Notes under the pieces: model-generated
What the model saw: only the letters and a program-made list of their open reading frames with translations
The model's database searches: none
What the model was told of the DNA's origin: nothing
Assembly (NCBI GenBank): GCA_013368375.1
Contig: JAACJP010000023.1
Location: forward strand, 310,001-374,000
Length of the DNA: 64,000 nt
From: Tricholomella constricta
Taxonomy: Eukaryota; Basidiomycota; Agaricomycetes; Agaricales; Lyophyllaceae
Direction of reading: 5' to 3'
Shown: piece by piece, positions 24,870-35,592 of the stretch
How the letters are laid out: each line of letters starts with the position of its first letter
How positions within the stretch are numbered: the first letter of the stretch is position 1
Made by a program: the position numbers and the translations under genes

Positions 24870-25912
24870 CTACAAGCTCTGGGCAAATTTCAAAAAATTC
24901 TCCGCCATTTCAAGTTTCCCCGCATCGAAACGTTCAAAGAAGACAGAGGCTGTTCCCGGAGCAATATAGCTTTCGCCTTTTTGCAATCCTTCCAAGGTGA
25001 TCGTCGTAAATTCATCCAAGGGCATCCAGAATTTTGACAACTTTTCAGTTGTTCCGTACGCTAGCGGGACATCAGATCATCATCAACTGTCCGTGTGAAA
25101 GGACTTGCCATCGTGAATTTCAGATTCAACAAGACTGGGAGGCTATAGCAAGTCGTTGACATTCATTCAACTAGAAAAACTTACGGTGGGATGATCTCTA
25201 AGACGTGAACGTTGGTTGCACGGAGCTGGACCTGGAGCGAGGTGCTGAAACTATGCAGGGCTGCTTTGGATGCAGAGTAGTTCAAGACGTGGGGCGCGGG
25301 GACAATTCCAATTCCAGAAGTTACAGTCACGATGAAGCACGGCCGATCCTGAGCCCAAGATGAGTGTACTGATTATGCATAGAATAAAAAAGGGAAAAAA
25401 CTGACCGCAAGCTTCAGAAAATGAGGCAGAAACAATGAGATAAGGGACACAACAGAGATATAGTTTATATTGATTTCGCTGGTGAGTTCTGTAAGTATAA
25501 AATTGAGAATGCATAGGTTCAATATATAATAAATGGTCGCACTATCCAGGTCGACTTGCTTCTGGAAGTCAAATTCATGCTGAACACCAGCACAAAGAAT
25601 AATTGTGTCGAGCTGACGGAAATCGTCAGAGATGCAACGAGTATAGATATGTGGGTGGTCGTTACCCACGTCGGGATACTTAAGGAGGATATCATCAACG
25701 AATTTCTTCAGCGCATGTTTGTCGGTGTCGACGTCGACTTGAACGGTAGCAAGGTTGGATTTAGCCAGCTCTTCCAAACGGCCTTGACGACGACCCGCGG
25801 CGATGACCGTTGGGCTGGAAGGCAGGTCTGCGATGGCGAGAGAAAGAGCACGGCCGATACCAGCTGTCGCGCCAGTCACTAGAACGCATTTGCTGTCGCT
25901 GATACCAGGCAT
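24870..25912 (-). CDS. Short-chain dehydrogenase/reductase (SDR)
   Basis: NAD(P)-dependent oxidoreductase with a Rossmann fold. Start MPGISDSKCVLVTGATAGIG contains the cofactor motif TGxxxGIG. VIAAGRRQGRLEELAK follows; the AGRR position favours NADP(H). After introns come QLDTIILCAGVQHEFDFQK (the NAG-like motif, here CAG), ELTSEININYISVVSLISLF, then TVTSGIGIVPAPHVLNYSAS with the active-site Tyr and Lys in Y-S-A-S-K. The C-terminus reads TEKLSKFWMPLDEFTTITLE and ends ENFLKFAQSL. Introns number about five. The arrangement resembles DltE-like cytosolic SDRs, but the substrate is unknown. Confidence 0.83.
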
Positions 25913-26119
25913 GGTTTCTAAGAGGTGACGAAATCCAGTGAATTATAAGCTTTAACGAGTTCTACTTTCGCATGGGCTATGGGCAAACGACATGGGAACT
26001 ATGGGCAAAGACAATGCGGACATGTCATGGGAGCTTTGAAGTAATAGGATTCTTGGAATAACAAAATTCTGATTTTGATCTCATCTTATGCCGGACAGTG
26101 TCATCACCGGCAAACACCG
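25913..26119. promoter_or_regulatory. Shared divergent promoter, SDR / TTC1
   Basis: The 207 bp between the two start codons of head-to-head genes. AT-rich near 26035-26090. Function inferred from geometry. Confidence 0.45.
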
Positions 26120-27151
26120 ATGGCAGATCTTACCACCGCTTCACCACCTGAGGCTACCACCCAACACGACAACGACGCGTTGTATACTGCAGTTGGTCTT
26201 CCGTTCAATGTCAGACTACCATCTCATTATCTATAGGCCTCCTTGCGTGCTGCCAATATCTTGAAAGCCCAAGGAAACGACTACTTCCGCGCCAGTCGAT
26301 GGGATGAGGCGCTGGTTGCATACCGATCCGGCCTTGATCAACTCCCAAAACGAATCCAACAAGTAGATGATATATCTACAGAAGGAGACAATTCCTCTGG
26401 GGAACTGCCCACTGAAGAAGCAATGAAGAAGGACCAGCCTCTCAAGGAAGAGCATCTGTCCACAACCGATGACCCGTCTCCTTCACAAGCAGAATTAGAT
26501 GAATACGCCAAACTTCGGGCTGTACTGAATGCGAACATCGGGGCCTGCTATGTCAAACTGGTAGCTACAGCATCTATCTGTTTGGAAACTCTCCTTCACC
26601 TTCACTGAATCTCTGTTAATCAGGGTGACCATAAGCAAGCCGCAGATGCTTGCTCACAAGGTCTGGCTCACTCTCGTCTCCTTCAAAGAAATTCAAAGTG
26701 ACATATCCCAGCATTGATTGATGATCCCCAATACGTTAAAGCACTCCAAAGACGCGCATCCTCAAATGAAGTCATAAATTCTTGGTCATCATTGACCGCG
26801 GCGATGGAAGGTAATTTCAATGACTGTGGACGAAGTTCTTGGTCAACTGACGTGCTGAAGACTATACCGCTCTTCTCAAACTCCTTCCACCGTCTTCCTC
26901 ACAATCACGGGACACAGAACGATCTATGAAGCTGCTGAAGCCTCGGATCGAAGATGCTCAGAAAAAAGAAACGGCAGAAATGCTGGACAAACTAAAGGGT
27001 CTCGGCAATAGCATCCTAGGTACGCAATGGCACGTTTGGTTTATGGCGTGCTTTCATGTTCCGGGACTTAGGGAATTTTGGCCTATCCACGGATAATTTC
27101 AAGTTGGAACCCAATGGACAAGGAGGGTACTCGATGAATTTCTCTAGGTAG
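26120..27151 (+). CDS. TPR co-chaperone-like protein, TTC1 homologue
   Basis: Tetratricopeptide-repeat protein resembling human TTC1. Exon 1 is MADLTTASPPEATTQHDNDA; the intron joins to ASLRAANILKAQGNDYFRAS, which starts the first TPR (RWDEALVAYRSGLDQLP). An acidic insert follows, then YAKLRAVLNANIGACYVKLG with HKQAADACSQ (second TPR) and DPQYVKALQRRASSNEVINS (third). The C-terminus has ERSMKLLKPRIEDAQKKETA and EMLDKLKGLGNSILGNFGLS, and ends STDNFKLEPNGQGGYSMNFS, the signature ending of TTC1 proteins. Five or more introns. Family members bind Hsp90 and Ras-related proteins in animals; a co-chaperone role here is inference. The gene converges on IMP1 with about 125 bp between stops. Confidence 0.78.
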
Positions 27152-27276
27152 CCCGGGATACGAGCTTATATCGATGTCTGAGTCGGCGGATAGGGAGACT
27201 ATCACGATATTTAGGCAGGAGGTTCCTCCTGGATGTTGCGATAGCATGTTATGTTATATTGGCTATAGAAGCGCTT

Positions 27277-27989
27277 TCAATCCAGAGAGGTCGCGGGGTT
27301 ACGGAAGATAGTTGCCTTCTGCAATGGCCAGATCTAAATTAAACGTGTCAGCAGGGCTAGTGGTTGGAAGTGTGGAAATATACTGACCCTGGCGAATAAT
27401 CTGCCTTGTATCAATGACATGGATACAGGACCGTACTCGCGGGAGTCCCGTGAATATGCAGCATTATCGCCACTGATCCAGACGTGGCCCTTTGGCACAA
27501 TGACGTGCTCCGTAGAAGGCGCTAGTACACCAGTTGGATCGACGCAGACTATATCGCCGGGCATTCCAAGAATTCTTTTGCAGATGATGCGACCAGGTTC
27601 AAGAGGGGACTGTAGAATCACGATGTCTCCCCGCGAGATTCGCTCAGGGAAGAGCCGGACAGACAAGCGGTCCTCGATGACGAGCTCTCCATCATGGGCT
27701 AGTGTTGGGAGCATAGAAGGACCTGTCATCTAACGCGGCACGTCAGCACATGGTACGGTCTTCAAACAGAAAGTGATTTCACGGTGGATGGTCTTCCAAT
27801 GTATTCCGAAATGAGATGGATAGCGCAGGCCAAATTGAGCAGCTGTTTGGGGCATGAGAGACTATCAACGCGTGACGACCTTGTTCAGCGCACATGTAGA
27901 CATGTCTTTCCAGTATATATTCCTCGATCTTTCCAAGAAGCTGAACGGAAGTTAGAAAGCCATCGAGGTGACCAACGGTGAAGGGACAT
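27277..27989 (-). CDS. IMP1: Mitochondrial inner membrane protease subunit 1
   Basis: Signal-peptidase-like serine protease (S26) that removes sorting signals from proteins delivered to the intermembrane space. Assembled from four exons. Exon 1 begins MSLHRWSPRWLSNFRSASWK, arginine/serine-rich like a mitochondrial presequence. A 51-bp intron joins it to LLNLACAIHLISEYIGRPST, the family's membrane anchor, and the next junction gives TMTGPSMLPTLAHDGELVIE, with catalytic Ser in GPSMLPT. Then RGDIVILQSPLEPGRIICKR, with catalytic Lys in C-K-R-I-L-G-M-P-G-D, VPKGHVWISGDNAAYSRDSR (GDN box) and YGPVSMSLIQGRLFAR. The final exon adds IWPLQKATIFRNPATSLD, the usual Imp1 ending. The catalytic Ser/Lys dyad is intact. 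The presequence-like first exon is less certain than the rest. Confidence 0.87.
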
Positions 27990-28205
27990 ATGCAACGACC
28001 GCTGAAGCCAATAGGGCCGCGAAATTTCTAGGACGCGCAGAGGTCTCGAAGTTTAACGCACTCCGACCCTCGCTTTCTTGCAATGAAGAGGGGAAACGGA
28101 GACCGGAACGAATGAAATATTTATTTGGCATTGCTTGGCTGCAACCTTGCAACATTTTGACGATGCGGCGCTGCTGGTCCGAGTCAAGTTGCTGCTAAAT
28201 TTATA
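27990..28205. promoter_or_regulatory. Shared divergent promoter, IMP1 / ELP4
   Basis: The 216 bp separating the start codons of IMP1 (-) and ELP4 (+). No TATA element was recognised in a convincing position for either gene. Confidence 0.45.
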
Positions 28206-29736
28206 ATGTCCTCCTTCAAACGCAAAGGCTCGGCAAAGCAATCGCAAGTGTTCCCTGGTACTCGTCCTTCTCCTGCAACACCTTCGACATTGATTACTTC
28301 GTCTGGAATACCATCCTTAGACGACATCCTCGGTGGCGGATTGCCCTTATCTTGTTCTTTGCTCGTCGCCGCACCGGACCTGCATTCATCGTACGGTGAT
28401 CTCGTACAGAAATACTTTATTGCTCAGGGTCTCAACTGCCGACATCGCCTGTGTGTCATCGATGATAATGCAGAAGCATTTGTGAAGGATATCATGTGGG
28501 TTGCTCGAGGTAGAAGTGGCGCTGCTCCCGAGCCAACAGTAGACGAAGTCGAGATGAAGGCTGGACCGCAGGAGGACGGACAGATCAAGATTGCGTGGCG
28601 ATACGAACAGATGAAACCTTTCCAAACTACGGTATCGACATCTTCGTCGTCTGTAAGTCTTTGAGCCGTACCTGCAATTGGCTCAATTCTTATCATTTTT
28701 GTTGCTCATGCGTAGTCTACAGACGAGTATTGTTTCAACTTCGATCTAAGCAGTAGAGTGCCACCCTCCACGATTGAGGAGAGCGTTCGAGCAGGACAAC
28801 TATCATTCATTGAGACACAGTCCAACTCACGGATCTCGACATCCGAGGTTCTCAGTCGTATCACGGGCATCCTCAGACCCGAATCCTCAGAAGCGCACTC
28901 TAGTTCTACTCCCCTTCGCATTTGCATTCCTTCATTGGGCTCACCTCAGTGGGGTGAACTAACGCAACAAGTGAGCCAGAACAAGAATAATCATATGGCG
29001 TCGAATAAATTCAAACTCTAGGATATTCTGTACTTTTTGCACTCACTCCGAGCCTTGTTACGGCAACATCCTTATGTGTGTGCCTCCTTGAGCCTCGCAC
29101 CGCATCTCTCCACAGAGTCTTGGGGAGGCAGGGGTTGGTTCCAAAGATTGGGCTGGGTTACGGATTCGGTCCTCACACTGTCAGCGTTCTCTGGTATGCA
29201 TTTGTTATCATACCTGTCAATGCTGAACTAAACCTTCCTTCAACCGTACAGCTGATCCATCTCTAACGGCGACGTTTCCTAATCACCATGGTCTTCTCCA
29301 CATCCATACACTACCTGCCCCTCACACGATTCTTCCGCCCAGTGACAAATTTTCCACGTTGCGTGGACTTTCTGCTTCTGCAGGGGGTACCGGAGGCAGC
29401 GGCGAAAACAATCTTACGTTCAAGTCTACCAGGAAGCGCCTAATCTTCGAGACCCTGCATCTCGACATCGAAGGCGGGGTCGGAGAGCGGCGCACGACTC
29501 CGTCTGCTACTACCCTTGAATCAACTGGTGATGCGCATGACCACACGAGCCCCACAAATCAGGATCATCATGCAAGCAAGACGGCCTTCGCTGCTGTCGA
29601 AGTTGCACTGGAAGACTCCGGAGTGCGAATGGTTGATGGGGGCGATAAGGCAACAGATGGGCCAGAATTAAAGCCAAAGAAGCAAAAAAAGAAAGTCGCG
29701 TTCCGAGCAGATCGACCAGACCTGTATGATTTCTAA
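28206..29736 (+). CDS. ELP4: Elongator complex protein 4 (PAXNEB family)
   Basis: Subunit of the Elp4-5-6 RecA-like ring of Elongator, which modifies wobble uridines in tRNA. N-terminus SFKRKGSAKQSQVFPGTRPS then TLITSSGIPSLDDILGGGLP, the family signature of Elp4. Next LSCSLLVAAPDLHSSYGDLV, VQKYFIAQGLNCRHRLCVID, QIKIAWRYEQMKPFQT and, after an intron, EYCFNFDLSSRVPP. LRICIPSLGSPQWGEL and DILYFLHSLRALLRQHPYVC form the later strands and helices of the fold, followed by SADPSLTATFPNHHGLLHIH and a Gly-rich loop. The C-terminal region GENNLTFKSTRKRLIFETLH is also typical, and the protein ends RADRPDLYDF after a basic KPKKQKKKVAF patch. Four or more exons. As in other Elp4 proteins, a canonical Walker A is absent. 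Confidence 0.9.
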
Positions 29737-29774
29737 CACTTGACAATGACATACCCCGAATGCCGGTTGGGTGT

Positions 29775-30162
29775 TCATGGATTGCGGTTTATCATAATCA
29801 TCGACCTGACGCAGCGAGATGGACTGCCGCGTTCCGCCATACTGTTTAGAGGCCATTTGGATGCGCTTGCTGTGGTCATAGTGGCTTTACATGTAGCAAC
29901 GATCACATGGAGGAAGATGGACCCCGCGGGCGAGGTCAGAACGATGGTGCGCGAAGGCATGGGCAGGTTTTGGCTGTGGACAGACGGCAGACAATCGCTG
30001 ATCCGTGTCAAAGGTTGACTATGAGCGCTAGTACCGAAGTTTGTCGCGATCAGTACATTTCTTGGTGAGAGGAAAAAGCGACAAGAGGACGTGGAATGCC
30101 AGTGGGACGGACCCGAGTATGTATTGAAAACGGTTTGGTAACTCAAGCTCAAGCCAGGGCAT
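29775..30162 (-). CDS. Candidate small membrane protein (weak)
   Basis: A possible two-exon gene downstream of ELP4, on the other strand. Exon 1 opens at 30162 with MPWLELELPNRFQYILGSVP and continues into a hydrophobic helix (LAFHVLLSLFPL) and TKKCTDRDKLR. A GTACTA..CCACAG intron would join it in frame to QNLPMPSRTIVLTSPAGSIF and on to ...IMINRNP, about 108 residues. Another reading splices a second intron and ends MASKQYGGTRQSISLRQVDD. Evidence is only frame continuity, one plausible intron and a membrane-like helix; I know of no matching family. It could be spurious. Confidence 0.28.
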
Positions 30163-30549
30163 GAGGCACTACATGATTTCTTTAGATTGATAGACTGTGG
30201 AACGTTTCAATGGTAACCTCTTTAATTACAGTGTACGTCGTGAACGTAAACGCATCTGTGGAATCAGACGCAGCGTGGCAGAGTGATGGGAACGAATTGC
30301 ACCCTGCAGGAGTGACACTCAACTTGGACCACACACATCGCACGAACGGACGACATCGACTGGATACTGGAGGGATCAAGCCCTGCCAGCAATGCCGAAG
30401 GAATCATCGACGGGTACGTGGATAGGAGGTGTTTTAGGGTATTTGCGAGTCAGGGGCCTTGAGTAGCTAGTGGCATATTGGAATTGCTGCAATCCAATTG
30501 CCATCCAACAGCCATCTTCCCTGCTTTTCTTCTCTTTCTTCTCTTCTTA
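30163..30549. other. Intergenic upstream of the RhoGEF gene
   Basis: About 390 bp before the RhoGEF start, T/C-rich just ahead of the ATG (30520-30549), as is common in basidiomycete promoters. No supported gene. Confidence 0.4.
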
Positions 30550-33500
30550 ATGGTTTCTGCACTCGTCGTCAGAACTGACGCTGGTTCTCTAGATCAACAT
30601 CTCGAATTTTTGCGAGAACATCCGTCGGCCGCGCTCCCACCGTCGCCTTTGTCGCCCAGCTCTTATGGTCGTCCACGTGCACCCACTCCCTCCGCCTCTG
30701 AAGATCACTGGCCGCCCCCGTCTCTCAGCGCATCTGCCCTCTCCACTCTTTTTACCGTAGACTCCCCTCTTTCCGACGCCCACCCCTCCCCAACCTCCTT
30801 TGCGCGCCCTCCCAAGCCTGTCATGCCCCTCCCCGACCCATCCCACTTTCCTGATCCATATCCATTTCGACATCCTCACCAGCACCTCCATGGTCTCCCA
30901 GCCCTTTCGTCTGCAGGCTCGTCATCCACTCGATCGTCTGCGTACACAAGCTCAGGAAGTGCCTTGGCCTCAGGAGACTACGGCCATATACACGTAGCCT
31001 CCGGAGAGGATGACGCTGCCGTCGGCGTCGGCATTACCTCTGATGCTGTCGTACAGCTGCTCGCTAATGACCCCAACTCGTCCTTGTCCGCTCGAGGAAT
31101 GCAGTCACGCGCTCCAGTTGACCAGTCCCGTTGGTCCGAGTCCTACTCAGCAAGCGTTCGATCCCGATCATCTTCCATCGGCAATAGCAATTCAAGCAAC
31201 GGTCAGGATATGGTTGCCCCGAAACTTCAGCAAAAGCCGAGTTACGATATGGGTTGGCAGACTGTAGATGAAAGAGATGAGGTCGGCATGAGTGAAGATG
31301 AAACAGATGATGATCATCCTCTTGATGACGATGACGAGGAAGAGAAGGAAGAGGAAAGGACATCTGCTGTTGTCATCGCTGAGGAGGGACGTGGCCTGAT
31401 TGTGCAGGGCGACAACGTTCCCATCGCTCAACTCCATGTGCCTCCAGGTAAGATTCTTTTCAGCATCAAACAAGCAGAATCTAAGCGTCATCAGGTACCA
31501 CCCACCTTCTCATTGGATCTTCGAGCACCCCGAACGCCATGCCCGCGTTTTTGACATCGACCCTGCCACAAATATGCCACAGTCTTCTTGCCTTGGACAT
31601 TTCGGCCAACTTCTTGGGTGCATTGCCTCCCGTCCTTGCTGTCTGTGAAAATCTTGAAGAACTCAACATCGCTTTCAATCCTCTTCGTGTTCTCCCCGTA
31701 TTCCTGGCCGACTTGACTAATCTTCGCGTCATCATCGCTGATTCAACAGGGATCGGCACCTTGCCTGACACTCTCGTCGACCTCGAGAAGCTCCACACGA
31801 TAAGTGTTCGAAAAAACAAACTCCATGCTCTGCCCAGCTGGTTATGCCTCCTTCCCGCTTTGAAAACGCTGTGCGTCGATGGCAACCCGTTCCAGGGCCC
31901 ATGGAAAGCGTTGGTCGAACCTTTGCTGGCGAAGGTACCAATGTCACCCATGTATCCCCCTTCGACACCTGTATTTCCTCCACCATCCGCAAGCATACAG
32001 GGCTCTTATATTGACACAGAAACGGACCACACGGATACCGACGACTTGTCCGATTGTGGACCTCCCAGTGCTGGTATAGACGACCATTCCTTCTCACCTG
32101 AGGACGAAGACCACACAATTATGCCGGCCCGCGCTGCTCCTGTTCTCGGCCGATCTGTAACATCTCCGTTGCCTTTCAATCCGCCCGTGCCTCCGCAGAC
32201 ACGGGGGCTTACACGCACGCGGACTACTCCAAATCGCGCTCATTTTGAGCAGTCAAGGGCACCGAAGCCGAGCCAACCCACTGGCAATCAACGAGAGTCT
32301 CCTCCAAAACCTGTGGAGGACCCTAGTCATCCTGAGTTGCGCAAGATGAAAAGTGCCGGCGATCTTCGACGGGGTAAATCATCTACGCATAATTCTACGC
32401 AACCGGGGCCGTCGCCTCCTATTCGACAAGGATTGGCTAATTATATCACCTCAGCTTCAAGTTCAAATCTATTGACCATGAGTGCTGGTTCACCCGAACG
32501 ACCCGACATGGCCAAGCGATTTGCGACGATGGGACCAGGCTTGGCGCCAGGTGGCAGTCCATCACGTTCTGCAACAAACGGGATGCGGCCGCAACTTACT
32601 AGATCACTGTGGGACAACCCGTCAGATGTTGGAGATGATGCAACGTCATCAAATCGGGTCTCCTTCGCACGTGGAAATACTTCCTGTCCTCCGCAACAAC
32701 CATCGACCGATGATATTCAGGATGGGAAGTATCCTGTCCGAGTCCGGTCTGCAAAGGATGGAAAGGAAAAGGGCAGTCGTTGGGGTTTCTTAAAGAAAAT
32801 GTCGATGGGCAAGATGAGGGTCGACTCGCCCTCCGCATCCGTCCAAAGCCGTAGACCGCATACTTCTGCTGGCTCACCATCAATGTCGCGAACTCTGACC
32901 GCGCCATCCCTCTCAACACCTGAAAGGTTCACCAAGACACCACAGATTGATATGCGGTTCTCGACGACAGGCATTCTGGACAGTCTCAACCCCCAGTTGT
33001 CCTCCCCAGACTCTCCCCCCAATATCTTGCGGAAACCCTCTCAGGATATGCTGACCATCACTTCACTATCAACTGTCACGTCCTCGTCTCCCAGTCTTCT
33101 GGCGCCTCCTTCCCCACTTCCGAGAACTGCCAAGCGTCGAAGTTTCCTTCCGATCGACGCACCAGGGACACTTTCGCTCAATATCCCTATACCCGATTCT
33201 TCTCCTTTTGTACCCGGATTAACAGCTCTGAATGGCGGAGACGATGCCGACCCAAGGGTGACAACACCGAGCCCAGTGGCGGATAACGAACAATATCTGC
33301 GCCGGGAGGAGGAGCGTGCGCGCGAGGCCTATATGAGAGCTCTTCGATCTGTCATGGCCTATCTCAAGGACATGAATGACCTGGGGTTGTCCCAGCAGAC
33401 AAATCCACTGAGCATGTATGGTGCCGGCACGGACGATGCCGTGACTCCTCGTTCGAGACGGCCTACCATGATAGATGGCCAACAAAGAGAGGTGTCCGTG

Positions 33501-35302
33501 GCGTTGAGCGGCTCGACCACGTCTTCGGACTCAAATCTACAGCTCCGTTCGATGGAATCCATGGCTGGTCTGCGAAGTGGGAATTCTGCGCAGACTCTGA
33601 GTGTCGCCACGACAGACAGTACTGGATCGTCGGAAGAGCGCAAGTTTAAGGACGACAAGGGCAAGCGAGCCATGATAGTTCGAGAGATTGTTGCGTAAGT
33701 TGACAGAGTCTTACCATCAAGTATCCTTGGCTGATCATATATCTTCATCTAGGACTGAGAGGACCTACGTCAACGGCCTTCAAGAACTAGTCGATATTTA
33801 TATCAAACCTGGCTGTCTCCCGGTCAATATCCTAAGTGGTGTTGGCTCGAATAAGGACACTGTCGTTCCTGCGCCCGAAAGAAAAGTCGTTTTCGGCGGC
33901 ATCGACGCTCTCTTCTCTTTTCATAAGGACAGCTTCCTTCCAGCGTTGGAAATAGCAGCCGCTCCGTTACTGAAGCCTTCCGAGGAGCTGCAAAAGGTGG
34001 ACGCTGACGGTCAATTGTCGCTGAACGTGGTGAAGGCGGTGGGCAGCATGTTTCTTAAGCATGCTGCTTTCATGAAGATGTACTCAAGCTACATCAAGTG
34101 AGCCTTTATTGCAGCTTTCTTAAGCTTGTTTACGTTTTCGTATTGACACCTTTCCCACTAGCAACTTTGACAGTTCCGTCCAGCGTGTCAAATACTGGAC
34201 ATCGGAACGCAACGCCCCAGGGGCCTCCAATCCATCGCCATCGGCCATCTCACCATCATCCAGCACAGTCCAACTTGTCGGTCTTGGTTTGAGCATGACT
34301 TCTGTATCTACTCCTGGTGTCGCTGCAGATGGGGGAGCTGCAGCCACCGGAGTCCCCAACCTTACAACAAGCCAGCGCAGGCGGATCAAGTCATATCTGA
34401 AGCGCTGCCGAATGAACCCACGCCATTCGCAGCTCAATTTGGAAGGTTATTTGCTTCTCCCCGTGCAACGAATACCCCGGTATCGGTTACTGGTATGTGG
34501 CCATGTATGCTCCTTTCCCCTCCCTTCATGAATGTCTTCGTTAGTTGGAGGAATTGCTGAGGAGCACCCCTCCCACGTATGAATTTATGGACGACCCCCT
34601 GGAGCGGGCGCTGGCAGAGATATCCTCTCTGGCGAACAACATGAACGAAGGCAAGCGGGAGTCCGAATCGCGGCGAAAACTCGTTCAGTGGCAAGCCAGG
34701 ATCCGGGGGAAATTTCCTAGTCCTCTCGTCCAACCGCATCGGTAAGACCTCATCCACCTTTCCTGTCGAATAGGTAATCAATGCTCCATAGGCGCCTTAT
34801 CATGGATGGCCCTCTCCTTCTTACCCGCGTAGTGCGGAAGGCGATGGTTTCCTTCGAGGCCATCAATGCTCAAGGTGACGCATCCACCGTTCAAGTAGAT
34901 TGTCTGGCCCCCGAGTTAACCCCTCGGTCCTTGGTCGGCATCTTATGCAACGACCTACTGGTCTTGTGTCGTGATCCATCCGATGGCCAGGATCCAGCTT
35001 CTTTTGTCGACTTGTGGGCGGTCCTGAGGATGCAGACACTACCCCAGCCGGCTAGCATCGTCCATGGCAACGGTAAGCATGGGTTCCTTTCAATTTTTGT
35101 AAGAAATGTTTCTTATCACCAAAACTCCTGCTAGCGCTTCGACTTGTCGATAACAAGGCCATTCTCTACTTTGATGCTCCTTCACCTTCTGATGCACTGA
35201 ATTGGTACCGAGGTCCGTTCTCCTGTTCTCATCTTGATGACGTCAATCAATACCATATTCTTTGCAGCCATCAATCTTCACATCCCTGCCTCCAAGACGT
35301 AG
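30550..35302 (+). CDS. LRR-containing Rho guanine nucleotide exchange factor (DH-PH)
   Basis: A large protein of about 1,490 residues. Start chosen at 30550 (MVSALVVRTDAGSLDQHLEF); the longer frame begins with TTG. The N-terminal 300 residues are Pro/Ser-rich and end in a strongly acidic run. After the first intron, leucine-rich repeats cover about residues 325-420: LLALDISANFLGALPPVLAV, LEELNIAFNPLRVLPVFLAD, LRVIIADSTGIGTLPDTLVD and LHTISVRKNKLHALPSWLCL. A disordered stretch of about 550 residues follows. The DH domain starts near 1025: REIVATERTYVNGLQELVDI, FGGIDALFSFHKDSFLPALE and LNLEGYLLLPVQRIPRYRLL, the conserved DH motif with P-V-Q-R-I-P-R-Y. A PH domain comes last (HRRLIMDGPLLLTRVVRKAM to DALNWYRAINLHIPASKT). 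It should activate a Rho-type GTPase; which one cannot be told. Confidence 0.88.
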
Positions 35303-35592
35303 ACCCCGCATCCATTCATCCACTTTCACTTTTATCTGTTATTTACACCATTACATATGTATTCCCGAGCATTAATTCACGGAGCATATTTGCTTGTTGA
35401 GAATCTCCGCGACTGATATACTGAATGAAACAAGCTGTCCGTGCAGCGTTTGTATGTGTCCGTAGACGCCATCTATTTAGGTGCGTGAGTAGGAGCTTCA
35501 AGGTCCTCTATGCATTAATAGTATTTCTTGTACATTTGCCCGAAAGCTTAGATGGCATTTAGTTGAAATAGTGGCTTGTATCAAATACTCGA
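35303..35592. other. Convergent 3' intergenic region
   Basis: About 290 bp between the RhoGEF stop and the permease stop, which face each other. AT-rich; it should hold both polyadenylation regions. Confidence 0.4.
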
